Below, piece by piece: positions 16,465 to 23,648 of a stretch of DNA of 64,000 nucleotides. Source of the stretch: Bradyrhizobium sp. CCGE-LA001 (GTDB taxonomy: Bacteria > Pseudomonadota > Alphaproteobacteria > Rhizobiales > Xanthobacteraceae); NCBI RefSeq assembly GCF_000296215.2, contig NZ_CP013949.1, positions 496,001 to 560,000 on the forward strand. The letters are read 5' to 3'. Under the pieces are notes generated by a model. It was not told the DNA's origin and searched no databases. It saw nothing but the letters and a program-made list of their open reading frames with translations. Made by a program: the position numbers and the translations under genes. Position 1 is the first letter of the stretch. Each line of letters begins with the position of its first letter.

Positions 16465-16689
16465 TTATTGTTGTTGCTGTTGTTGCTGCTGGCCATCGAC
16501 CATGCGCCTCTTGGCGAGGGTGATCGCCTCGCGCAGCACGTCGATGTCGCCGATATGGTTGGCGAGAATCAGCACCAGCGCCGCGTCGAAATCGGCGCTT
16601 TGCTCCTCGGTGAGGCCGCGATGCGCTTCGACGATGGCGCGGAACGCATCGTCCGGCCGCGCAAAGTTGGAGCTGGTGGAGAGCGGCAT
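16465..16689 (-). CDS. DUF2783-like small protein with C-terminal poly-Gln
   Basis: A 74-residue protein. ATG 16689 (MPLSTSSNF) is chosen because GAGG precedes it; an in-frame ATG at 16701 would overlap the monooxygenase stop. The body (DDAFRAIVEAHRGLTEEQS, then FDAALVLILANHIGDIDVLREAI) fits DUF2783, a small helical family that accompanies flavin monooxygenases of aromatic degradation. It ends in eight consecutive glutamines encoded by a CAA/CAG tract (about 16467-16491). That tract is a short microsatellite and could vary in length. It sits between the monooxygenase and the MBL gene, probably cotranscribed. Confidence 0.75.
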   Translation of the reverse strand: MPLSTSSNFARPDDAFRAIVEAHRGLTEEQSADFDAALVLILANHIGDIDVLREAITLAKRRMVDGQQQQQQQQ

Positions 16690-16697
16690 GTGAAACC

Positions 16698-18311
16698 TCA
16701 ATACAAGCCTTCGGCGCGCGCCAGGGCTGCCGCGATCGTCGCCCGCGTTGGACGGTGGAAGCGCGCCGCGACATAACCGTCGGGCCTGAGCAGATAGGCG
16801 GCGCCGGGTTCGGCGCCGTAGCGCTTTGCAACCAGGCCTGAGGGATCGGCAAGCCCACCCTCACCACCGATGTGGATTCGCTTGACGCCATCGGGCGCAT
16901 CGATCGGCGCGCCGTTGCTGAACGACAGCAAGGTAAAGTCCGTTCCGCTCTTGCGGAAGGCATCCGTCAGATAGATTTGCTCGCCGGCCGGCGTTGCAGC
17001 GGGCGCGTCGAGCATGGAACAGCCGGGCGATGGTCCACCGCGCCAGGCATCCGCATCGAGTGAAGACAAAGGCGAGTCATAGCTGCATGGCACCGAAAGC
17101 CGGCCGCCATTGACCATGCGCTTGCCGAACTCGGTCTCCTTGGCCAGCGACAGCACCGCCTTGCGCAGCCGCGCCTCCTGATGCGAGTTCGGTGCCATGA
17201 AATCGGTCGAACGGGTGGACTCGCGGATGTTCTCGTCTGCCGCCAGGCTCCGCTCGACGTGATAGCTCTCGAGGAGGCTCGCGGGCGACGTGCCGCGCAG
17301 CACGCGGTCGAGCTTCCAGGACAGGTTCTCGGCGTCCTCGAGACCCGAGTTCGCGCCGCGCGCACCGAAGGGCGAGACCTGATGCGCGGAATCGCCCGCG
17401 AAGACGACGCGACCATGGATGAAGCGGTCCATCCGCCGGCACTGGAATTTATACAGCGAGATCCACTCGAACTCGAACTTGTCGTGGCCGAGCATGCGCG
17501 CAATTCGCGGCCGCACGTTCTCCGGCTTCTTCTCGACGACGGGGTCGGCATAGCGATTGAGCTGGAGATCGATGCGCCAAACGTCGTCGGGCTGCCGGTG
17601 CAGAAGCGCCGAGCGTCCCGCATGGAACGGCGGATCGAACCAGAACCAGCGCTCGGTCGGGAATTCCGCCGTCATCTTGACGTCAGCGATCAGGAACTGG
17701 TCCTCGAACACCTGTCCGGCGAACTCGGCACCAACCATCTGCCGCAGCGAGGACCGCGCGCCGTCGCAGGCGATGACATATTGCGCGTGCAAGCGATAGG
17801 CCCCCTCGGGCGTCTCGATCGTGAGCGCAACGGCATCGTTGCGCTGCTCCAGCGCCGTCACCTTGTTGCGCCAGCGCAGATCAATCGCAGGCAGATCCTG
17901 GATACGGTCGACCAGATAGGCTTCGGCGTAATATTGCTGGAGATTGATGAAGGCCGGCCGCTTGTGGCCGTCCTCCGGCAGCAGATTGAACTGGTAGAGC
18001 TGCTGTTCGCCGTGGAAGATGCGGCCGACGCTCCACACCACGCCCTTCTCGACCATGCGGTCGCCGACGCCGAGCCGGTCCCAATATTCCAGCGACCGCT
18101 TCGAGAAGCAGATCGCGCGCGAGCCTTCGCCGATGCGGTCGGCATCGTCCAGCAGCACGACACGCTGGCCGCGCTGGGCAAGATCGATCGCCAGCGACAG
18201 TCCGACCGGACCGGCGCCGACGACCACGACCGGATGTGCGGCCGGGTTCTGGCCCGGACGATCCTGATCGGGGTGGCGTCGATAGCCGAACTGGGATTTG
18301 GCCTGGGCCAT
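16698..18311 (-). CDS. FAD-dependent aromatic monooxygenase
   Basis: A 537-residue class A flavoprotein hydroxylase (PheA/TfdB/MhpA-like). The FAD-binding GxGxxG is at about residues 30-35 (VVVGAGPVGLSLAIDLAQRG), the DG motif is in YVIACDGARSSLRQ, and GDSAHQVSPFGARGANSGL follows. A C-terminal thioredoxin-like domain is suggested by TLLSFSNG...YLLRPDGYVAARF. It uses NAD(P)H and O2 to hydroxylate an aromatic ring. As first gene of the hmg operon it may make homogentisate from a hydroxyphenyl substrate, but the substrate cannot be read from sequence. It is divergent from a MarR regulator across a palindrome at 18354-18373. Confidence 0.88.
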   Translation of the reverse strand: MAQAKSQFGYRRHPDQDRPGQNPAAHPVVVVGAGPVGLSLAIDLAQRGQRVVLLDDADRIGEGSRAICFSKRSLEYWDRLGVGDRMVEKGVVWSVGRIFHGEQQLYQFNLLPEDGHKRPAFINLQQYYAEAYLVDRIQDLPAIDLRWRNKVTALEQRNDAVALTIETPEGAYRLHAQYVIACDGARSSLRQMVGAEFAGQVFEDQFLIADVKMTAEFPTERWFWFDPPFHAGRSALLHRQPDDVWRIDLQLNRYADPVVEKKPENVRPRIARMLGHDKFEFEWISLYKFQCRRMDRFIHGRVVFAGDSAHQVSPFGARGANSGLEDAENLSWKLDRVLRGTSPASLLESYHVERSLAADENIRESTRSTDFMAPNSHQEARLRKAVLSLAKETEFGKRMVNGGRLSVPCSYDSPLSSLDADAWRGGPSPGCSMLDAPAATPAGEQIYLTDAFRKSGTDFTLLSFSNGAPIDAPDGVKRIHIGGEGGLADPSGLVAKRYGAEPGAAYLLRPDGYVAARFHRPTRATIAAALARAEGLY

Positions 18312-18353
18312 AGACGAACCTCGGCTCTGGTCAGAAGCGGACTGATCTGCTAG

Positions 18354-18373
18354 ATAGTCTCACGTGCAACTAT
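18354..18373. promoter_or_regulatory. Palindromic operator between the hmg operon and the MarR gene
   Basis: A 20-bp inverted repeat with outer arms ATAGT (18354-18358) and ACTAT (18369-18373) and a central CACGTG (18361-18366) matches its complement at 16 of 20 positions. It lies 43 bp upstream of the monooxygenase ATG and in the leader of the divergent MarR gene, a typical MarR-family operator place. It covers the GTG at 18364, which argues for a later MarR start. Confidence 0.6.
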
Positions 18374-18420
18374 TTTGGACCGGAGCCGGCCGGTCGTCAA
18401 CTGGAATTCGGAGCGCTCTT

Positions 18421-18960
18421 TTGGCGAGGACGACAGACACTGCGCTGAAGACACGCGGGGCCGACCAGGCATTGCCGAAAGCAAAGCCCCGGCTCGATTT
18501 GTTCAGATTCGTGCCGTTCCGCCTCAACCGGCTCGCGGCGGAGGTGAGTTCCGCGCTCGCGGTCGAATATCAGGAGCGCCACGGCCTCGACATTCCGGCA
18601 TGGCGCGTGATCGCCACGCTAGGCTTCCGCAACGATGCCTGTAGCGCGCAATTCATCTCGCAATGCACCCGCACGCACAAATCGACCATCAGCCGTGCGG
18701 TGACCGCGCTGCTCAACGGGGAGCTGATCGAGCGGGTCGAGAACGAAGCCGACCGCCGCGAATTCCGCCTGCAGCTGACGAAGAAGGGCCGCGCGCTCTA
18801 TGAGGAGCTGTTTCCGCAATTGCTTCGGCGGGAAGACGAGATCCTCGCCTGCCTCTCCGCACAGGAGCGCAAGCAGCTCTCGGCCCTCCTCGGCAAGATC
18901 GAGCAGAGCCTCGACCTGATCCAGACCAGCGAAGAGGCCGACGCCAAGCAGGCGTACTAG
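18421..18960 (+). CDS. MarR-family transcriptional regulator of the homogentisate operon
   Basis: About 179 residues from TTG 18421; an in-frame GTG at 18364 is possible but lies inside the palindrome. It is a winged-helix MarR protein: dimer helix LDLFRFVPFRLNRLAAEVS, recognition region TRTHKSTISRAVTALLNGELIERVEN, wing REFRLQLTKKGRALYEELFP, and C-terminal dimer helices. It is divergent from the monooxygenase-DUF2783-MBL-hmgA-fahA operon. It likely represses it and is released by an aromatic ligand such as homogentisate (inference from the family and the layout). Confidence 0.85.
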   Translation: MARTTDTALKTRGADQALPKAKPRLDLFRFVPFRLNRLAAEVSSALAVEYQERHGLDIPAWRVIATLGFRNDACSAQFISQCTRTHKSTISRAVTALLNGELIERVENEADRREFRLQLTKKGRALYEELFPQLLRREDEILACLSAQERKQLSALLGKIEQSLDLIQTSEEADAKQAY

Positions 18961-18966
18961 CGCTTT

Positions 18967-19008
18967 CGTCATTCCGGGCTCGCCGCGATGCGACGCCCCG
19001 GAATGACG
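18967..19008. terminator. Inverted repeat between convergent genes (REP-like, possible bidirectional terminator)
   Basis: Arms CGTCATTCCGGG (18967-18978) and CCCGGAATGACG (18997-19008) are perfectly complementary over 12 bp with an 18-nt GC-rich middle. It lies in the 56-bp gap between the convergent MarR and MBL genes, so it can stop transcription from both sides. There is no strong T-tract. The motif is of the dispersed palindrome type common in Bradyrhizobium. Confidence 0.65.
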
Positions 19009-19016
19009 CTATCGCA

Positions 19017-19823
19017 TCATTCCGCAAACGACCGCGACGGCGGCAGGTGTAGCGCCCAGGCATCGACCTTGTCGCTGGCGCGCGGATAGATCTCCGTCAC
19101 CATCGGATCATGCCCGGGAATGAATCGGTCGGGGTGACCAGCGAGGCGCTCGATCGTCTCCCAGCCCTGCGCCATGTCGCCGACATTGTAGACGATCGGG
19201 AAGGGACTCTTGCGCTGGAGATTGGCGTAGTAATGCGCGGCATCGGAGGCCAGCACGACCGGCCCGCGTGAAGTCTCCACCCTGACCACCTGCAAGCCGT
19301 CGGAATGGCCGCCGACGCGATGCACGGTCACGCCGGGGGCGACCTCGCCGTCGCCGGAATAGAAGGTGACGCGCTCGCCATAGACATGGCGCACCATCAG
19401 CGTGACGTGCTCGACCGAGAACGGATGGCGGAGCAGGCCGTTGCACATGCAGCGCCCCGTCGCGTAGGCCATCTCGCGCTCCTGAAGATGGAAGCGCGCC
19501 TGCGGGAAGCGATCGAGATTGCCGGCATGGTCGTAATGCAGATGCGTCACGATGACGTCGCGGATCGCGGACGCGGCGACGCCAAACCGCTCCAGTGCAT
19601 CGACCGGATTGAGCGTCAGCTTGCGGGCTCGCGCACTTGCCTCCTCGGCGTTGAACCCGGTATCGACCAGGATGTCGCGGCCGTGCCCGCGGATCAGCCA
19701 GACGAAATAATCGAGATCCTGCGCCGCGCTGTCATGCGGATCGGGCACGAGGAAGTTCATGTGGGGGGTGCGGGGCGACATCGTCGCATAGCGCAGCGCG
19801 TAGATCTCGTAGGCGTTTCCCAT
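19017..19823 (-). CDS. MBL-fold lactonase-like hydrolase (AHL lactonase family)
   Basis: A 268-residue metallo-beta-lactamase-fold enzyme similar to N-acyl-homoserine-lactone lactonases. The dinuclear motif is intact (VTHLHYDHAGN). It is followed by VGGHSDGLQVV, the bridging Asp in LASDAAHYYAN and a final PGHDP His. ATG 19823 (MGNAYEIYALRYA) follows AGAGCAG; the frame extends upstream without a good start. It has no signal peptide. Quorum quenching is possible but other lactones or esters are equally likely. A perfect CRP-like site (19956-19971) lies 133 bp upstream, shared with the divergent pseudo-caspase gene. Confidence 0.85.
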   Translation of the reverse strand: MGNAYEIYALRYATMSPRTPHMNFLVPDPHDSAAQDLDYFVWLIRGHGRDILVDTGFNAEEASARARKLTLNPVDALERFGVAASAIRDVIVTHLHYDHAGNLDRFPQARFHLQEREMAYATGRCMCNGLLRHPFSVEHVTLMVRHVYGERVTFYSGDGEVAPGVTVHRVGGHSDGLQVVRVETSRGPVVLASDAAHYYANLQRKSPFPIVYNVGDMAQGWETIERLAGHPDRFIPGHDPMVTEIYPRASDKVDAWALHLPPSRSFAE

Positions 19824-20215
19824 GACTCTGCTCTTTGCTTTTTCTTTTGAATGGACCTTCGGGGACGAGCCGGCGCACCAAGCCATTGTCCGACGCAAAG
19901 GTCAAACACCTGAGGTTGCGAAGACCACAAGGTTGCGAAGGCCATACTCCTGCAATGTGAGACCAATCACATCTCTGACGCCCTGGCTGCCCCAACATCC
20001 GCCGACAGGATCGAGCCGATCCATTGAGTACAACCATGACAGCTTCTTCATTGCCTTCGCAACGTGCCCCTGTCTTGCGGTCGATCGTCGCAATAAAGTC
20101 GAATCTCCAAGCGGTTGACGCCCCCCACCCCCGGTTTGATAATGAATGGAGCGTAAGTTAAGGTCGCCGCGGCGCAAGCTGGGAACGGCGCCTTTTTGGC
20201 TGGACCGCGCTGATT
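19824..20215. other. 392-bp divergent intergenic region holding a CRP-like site
   Basis: No gene was found here. It holds the start regions of the leftward lactonase-like gene and the rightward pseudo-caspase gene, and one perfect CRP-type palindrome at 19956-19971. Apart from short repeats of GGTTGCGAAG (about 19913 and 19931) nothing else stands out. Confidence 0.6.
19956..19971. promoter_or_regulatory. Perfect CRP-type site
   Basis: TGTGA (19956-19960), six bases, TCACA (19967-19971), extended by one further complementary A/T pair on each side. It equals the classical CRP consensus. A Crp-family protein with the matching Arg-Glu-Arg recognition pattern is encoded at 27473-28147. It lies 133 bp upstream of the lactonase-like gene and 245 bp upstream of the pseudo-caspase gene. 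Confidence 0.65.
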
Positions 20216-21742
20216 ATGAAAATTCGCTTCTTTCTTCTGCTGCTCTTGCTCATCTCGCTCGTCCCGACTGCCCCATCGCTTGCGGCCGGCGAGCGCTTTG
20301 CGTTGGTCATCGGCAACGCCAAATATCCGGATGCGGACGCCCCGCTGAAGGAACCGATCAACGATGCGCGCGCCGTCGCCGACGAGCTCAAGCGCGACGG
20401 CTTTTCGGTCGAGATCGGCGAAAATCTGACCGGCGACGCCATGCGCCGCGCCTTCGACAAGCTCTACAGCAAGATCAAGCCGGGCTCGGTGGCGCTGGTA
20501 TTCTTCAGCGGTTTCGGCATCCAGTCGGCCCGTCAAAGCTACATGCTGCCGGTCGATGCGCAGATCTGGACCGAATCCGACGTGCGCCGCGACGGTTTCA
20601 GCCTGGAGACGGTGCTCGGCGAGCTCAACACCCGCGGTGCCGGCGTCAAGATCGCGTTGATCGATGCCTCCAGGCGCAACCCGTTTGAACGCCGGTTCCG
20701 CAGCTTCTCGGCCGGCCTGACGCCGGTCATCGCGCCGAACGGCACGCTGGTGATGTATTCGGCGGCACTGGCCTCGGTGGTCTCGGACGCTGGTGGCGAC
20801 CGCAGCCTGTTCGTCCAGGAACTATTGAAGGAAATCCGCGTCCCCGACCTGATGGCCGAGGAGACGCTGAACCGTACCAAGATGGGCGTCACCCGTGCCT
20901 CGCGCGGCGAGCAGGTGCCGTGGATATCCTCTTCCTTGGCCGAAGATTTCTCGTTCATTCCGGGGGCCGGCGGATCGCGCCCGTCAAATCCGCCGCCGCC
21001 GCCCGCGCCGCCGGCCGTTGTCGCCAACAATCCGCCGCCGGCTCCACCCGCGCCGCCGACACCGCCTCCGCCGCCGAAGCCGGCCGACACGGTTGCGGCG
21101 CCTGCACCTCCGCCGGCGCCCGTGCCAGCCCCTTCGCCGAAGCCGCAGGTCGAGGCTGCCCTGCCGCCTCCGCCGCCGCCCGTGAAGCCGGTTGATCCCG
21201 CTCCGGCGCCGAGCGCGGACAGCGGGCCGAGCGCGGCCGTGCTGGCCGACGACCCCACGATCAAGAGCCTGACGGCCAAGATCGCCGCCAATCCTGACGA
21301 CGTGAACGCGCTATACCGGCGTGGACAGGTCTATGCCAGCAAGGGCGCCTACAACCTCGCGATCAAGGATTTCGACGATACGCTCCGGATCAATTCGAAG
21401 GACGTCGAGGCGTTGAACAACCGGTGCTGGACTCGCACCGTGGTCGGCGATCTCCAGGCCGCGCTGAAAGATTGCAACGAGGCGCTGCGGCTGCGGCCGA
21501 ACTTCGTCGACGCGCTGGACAGCCGGGGGCTCGTCAATCTGAAGTCGGGAGCGGTCAAGAACGCCATCGCCGATTTCGACGCGGCCCTGAAGATCAATCC
21601 GCGCCTGACCTCCTCGCTCTACGGGCGCGGCCTCGCCAAGCAGCGCAACGGTTCCGCCCAGGAAGGGGCGCTGGACATTGCCAATGCCAAAGCGATGGAC
21701 CCGAACATCGTTCAGGAATTCGCAAGTTACGGAGTCCGTTGA
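20216..21742 (+). CDS. Secreted pseudo-caspase (peptidase C14 fold, catalytic dyad lost) with proline-rich linker and TPRs
   Basis: A 508-residue exported protein. A signal peptide occupies residues 1-24 (cleavage near SLAA-GERF). The p20-like caspase domain covers about 27-245 with the usual FALVIGNAKY start. Both catalytic residues are replaced: the His motif reads FSGFG (Phe100, codon TTC 20513-20515) and the Cys motif reads DASR (Ser152, codon TCC 20669-20671). A Pro/Ala-rich linker (about 258-340) follows, then three TPR-like repeats (VNALYRRGQVYASKGAYNLA and two more) to the end. It is likely a periplasmic scaffold rather than a protease. ATG 20216 overlaps no neighbour; a perfect CRP-like site lies 245 bp upstream. 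Confidence 0.88.
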   Translation: MKIRFFLLLLLLISLVPTAPSLAAGERFALVIGNAKYPDADAPLKEPINDARAVADELKRDGFSVEIGENLTGDAMRRAFDKLYSKIKPGSVALVFFSGFGIQSARQSYMLPVDAQIWTESDVRRDGFSLETVLGELNTRGAGVKIALIDASRRNPFERRFRSFSAGLTPVIAPNGTLVMYSAALASVVSDAGGDRSLFVQELLKEIRVPDLMAEETLNRTKMGVTRASRGEQVPWISSSLAEDFSFIPGAGGSRPSNPPPPPAPPAVVANNPPPAPPAPPTPPPPPKPADTVAAPAPPPAPVPAPSPKPQVEAALPPPPPPVKPVDPAPAPSADSGPSAAVLADDPTIKSLTAKIAANPDDVNALYRRGQVYASKGAYNLAIKDFDDTLRINSKDVEALNNRCWTRTVVGDLQAALKDCNEALRLRPNFVDALDSRGLVNLKSGAVKNAIADFDAALKINPRLTSSLYGRGLAKQRNGSAQEGALDIANAKAMDPNIVQEFASYGVR

Positions 21743-21888
21743 TTTTTTTTGGGCTGAGGTGATTGGGGCTTTCGAACCTTAAGCTGCCCACGGAAGACTA
21801 ATGGGGCGGATGCTACAGGCGGCGCTTTTCGAGGGCCGCTTGCAGGAATTTGGAAACACGCGATCTGGCTGCGCAGGAGGGACTGGCT

Positions 21889-22560
21889 ATGAGATTGGCT
21901 GCAAGGGGACTGACCGCGATCCTGTCCATCATCATCATCGGCGCCGCTCTGTCGCTGCCGGCCTCGTCCGCCTTCGCGGGCGACGAAAGCAACAGCAAGA
22001 ACGTCACCGAGGATGAGATCCTCCGCGCGCTCGCTCCGCCGGCGAAGAAGCCCCTGACCCGCGGGCTCTCGATCGCCCCGCCGGCCGAGCCCGCGCCGAG
22101 CGCGACCGAGACCAAGCTGATCCAGTCCGTCCGTGGCCGCTCGACGCGCTCGCTGTCGTCGACCGAGCGCGAGGAGATCGCCTTGGCTGCCAAGGACAAG
22201 CCGAACATCGATCTCGAGATTACGTTCGACTACAATTCCGCCAATATCAGCGCGAAGTCGATGCCCTCCGTGCAGGCGCTTGGCCGCGCGTTGACCAGCC
22301 CCGACCTGAAGGGTTCGACCTTCGTGGTCGCGGGTCACACCGACGCTGCCGGCGGCGAAGCCTACAACCAGGACCTGTCGGAGCGTCGCGCGGATTCGAT
22401 CAAGCGCTACCTCGTCGACAAGTACAGCATCTCGGCCACCGATCTCGTCACCGTCGGCTATGGCAAGAGCAAGCTGAAGAACCCCAGCCAGCCGCTGGCG
22501 GAGGTCAATCGCCGCGTGCAGGTCGTCAACATGGAAAACAAGACCACCGCATCGAAGTGA
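21889..22560 (+). CDS. OmpA-family peptidoglycan-binding protein
   Basis: A 223-residue envelope protein. ATG 21889 is fixed by AGGAGG at 21875-21880; a TTG frame extension upstream is less likely. The signal peptide ends at about SSAFAG. A disordered Ala/Pro-rich part precedes the OmpA_C domain (about 105-215): ITFDYNSANISAKSMPSVQA, VVAGHTDAAGGEAYNQDLSERRA, and VGYGKSKLKNPSQPLAEVNR. The TD...LS..RA pattern fits binding of diaminopimelate in peptidoglycan. It lies 146 bp after the pseudo-caspase gene on the same strand and may share its promoter. It is followed by a strong hairpin (22622-22645). Confidence 0.9.
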   Translation: MRLAARGLTAILSIIIIGAALSLPASSAFAGDESNSKNVTEDEILRALAPPAKKPLTRGLSIAPPAEPAPSATETKLIQSVRGRSTRSLSSTEREEIALAAKDKPNIDLEITFDYNSANISAKSMPSVQALGRALTSPDLKGSTFVVAGHTDAAGGEAYNQDLSERRADSIKRYLVDKYSISATDLVTVGYGKSKLKNPSQPLAEVNRRVQVVNMENKTTASK

Positions 22561-22621
22561 GCACGACGCAATCCTTTGCAGTGACGAGTCGTGATGCGGT
22601 GTAAAATCTCGCTTCAAAAGC

Positions 22622-22645
22622 GCGTCCCGCAGCCGTGCGGGACGC
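22622..22645 (+). terminator. Intrinsic terminator-like hairpin after the ompA-like gene
   Basis: A 10-bp perfect stem, GCGTCCCGCA (22622-22631) and TGCGGGACGC (22636-22645), has a GCCG loop and is followed by a T-containing stretch (CGCTTTATTT). The T-tract is weak, but the stem is strong. It lies 61 bp after the OmpA-like stop and before the RND adaptor gene. Confidence 0.65.
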
Positions 22646-22718
22646 CGCTTTATTTCAGGGAAACGCTCTCGATGGGCCTCGCGCGGATGGCCGTGAGCCA
22701 GGCCAGGATGATCCGGCG

Positions 22719-23648
22719 ATGAAATTCACCGAATATCTCAAGCCTGCCGGAACCGTGGTGTTCGTCGTTGCAGTCGGCATCGGCTATTATCTTTTCGAGC
22801 ATCGGCGTCGCCCCGAGCCGAAGGAGACGCCGGGCGAGGCGCTCGTCATTGTGACGAAGTCGACCAATGCCTGCTTCTCCGACCTCGTGCGCGTGACGGG
22901 ATTTTTCGTGCCGCGTCGCGAGGCGGTCGTGGTCGCCGACCAGGAAGGATCCAGGGTTACGGATCTCCTCGTCACCGAGGGTGCGGTCGTCACCGACAAC
23001 CAGGAGCTAGCGCGTCTGACCCCGCCGCCGCAGATTCCGGGCCAGCCGCAGCGACCCGGCCCGCAAGGCCCGATTTCGTTGAAGGCGCCCGCGCCGGGTC
23101 TCATCACCGAGGTCCGCACCATCGTCGGAGCGCCGGCTTCCCCTCAGGCCGGCCCGATGTTTCGCATCGCCGTCAACAACGAGATCGAACTCGATGCCCA
23201 GGTCCCGGCGGTGCACATGACCAAGCTCAATCCCGGCGCGACCGTGCGCATCAGCCGCGACGACGCACCCGATTTGATTGGGCGGGTCCGGCTGGTTGCC
23301 CCCGAAATCGACCGCACGACCCAGCTCGGGCGCGTCCGCATCAGCGTCACCAACAATCCCTCGCTGAAGGTCGGCGTATTCGCCCGGGCCTCGATCGACG
23401 CCAAGCGCAGCTGCGGCGTCTCGATCCCCAAGACCGCGATCGACCATCTCACCGTGCAGGTCGTCAAGGGCAATGTCGTCGAGACGCGCAAGGTACGGGT
23501 CGGGCTGTCGTCCGACACGGCCACGGAAATTCTGGAAGGGCTCGAGGTCGGCGAAATCGTCGTCGCCGATGCCGGCTCTTCTCTCCATGACGGCGACCAT
23601 ATCAAAACCATGTTCGCCGATGAACTCGATCGCACGCGGGTACGCTGA
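22719..23648 (+). CDS. RND efflux adaptor lacking the coiled-coil hairpin
   Basis: A 309-residue membrane fusion protein. ATG 22719 (MKFTEYLKPAG) follows AGGA. TM anchor FVVAVGIGYYLF is at about residues 12-25. The first lipoyl half (VVADQEGSRVTDLLVTEGAVVTDNQELARL) is joined by a short Pro/Gln-rich linker to the return strand (ISLKAPAPGLITEVRTIVGA). The usual alpha-helical hairpin that reaches an outer-membrane channel is therefore absent. Beta-barrel and membrane-proximal parts follow (ATVRISRDDAPDLIGRVRLV). Its stop overlaps the pump ATG (TGATG, 23646-23650), so the two are coupled. Confidence 0.85.
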   Translation: MKFTEYLKPAGTVVFVVAVGIGYYLFEHRRRPEPKETPGEALVIVTKSTNACFSDLVRVTGFFVPRREAVVVADQEGSRVTDLLVTEGAVVTDNQELARLTPPPQIPGQPQRPGPQGPISLKAPAPGLITEVRTIVGAPASPQAGPMFRIAVNNEIELDAQVPAVHMTKLNPGATVRISRDDAPDLIGRVRLVAPEIDRTTQLGRVRISVTNNPSLKVGVFARASIDAKRSCGVSIPKTAIDHLTVQVVKGNVVETRKVRVGLSSDTATEILEGLEVGEIVVADAGSSLHDGDHIKTMFADELDRTRVR

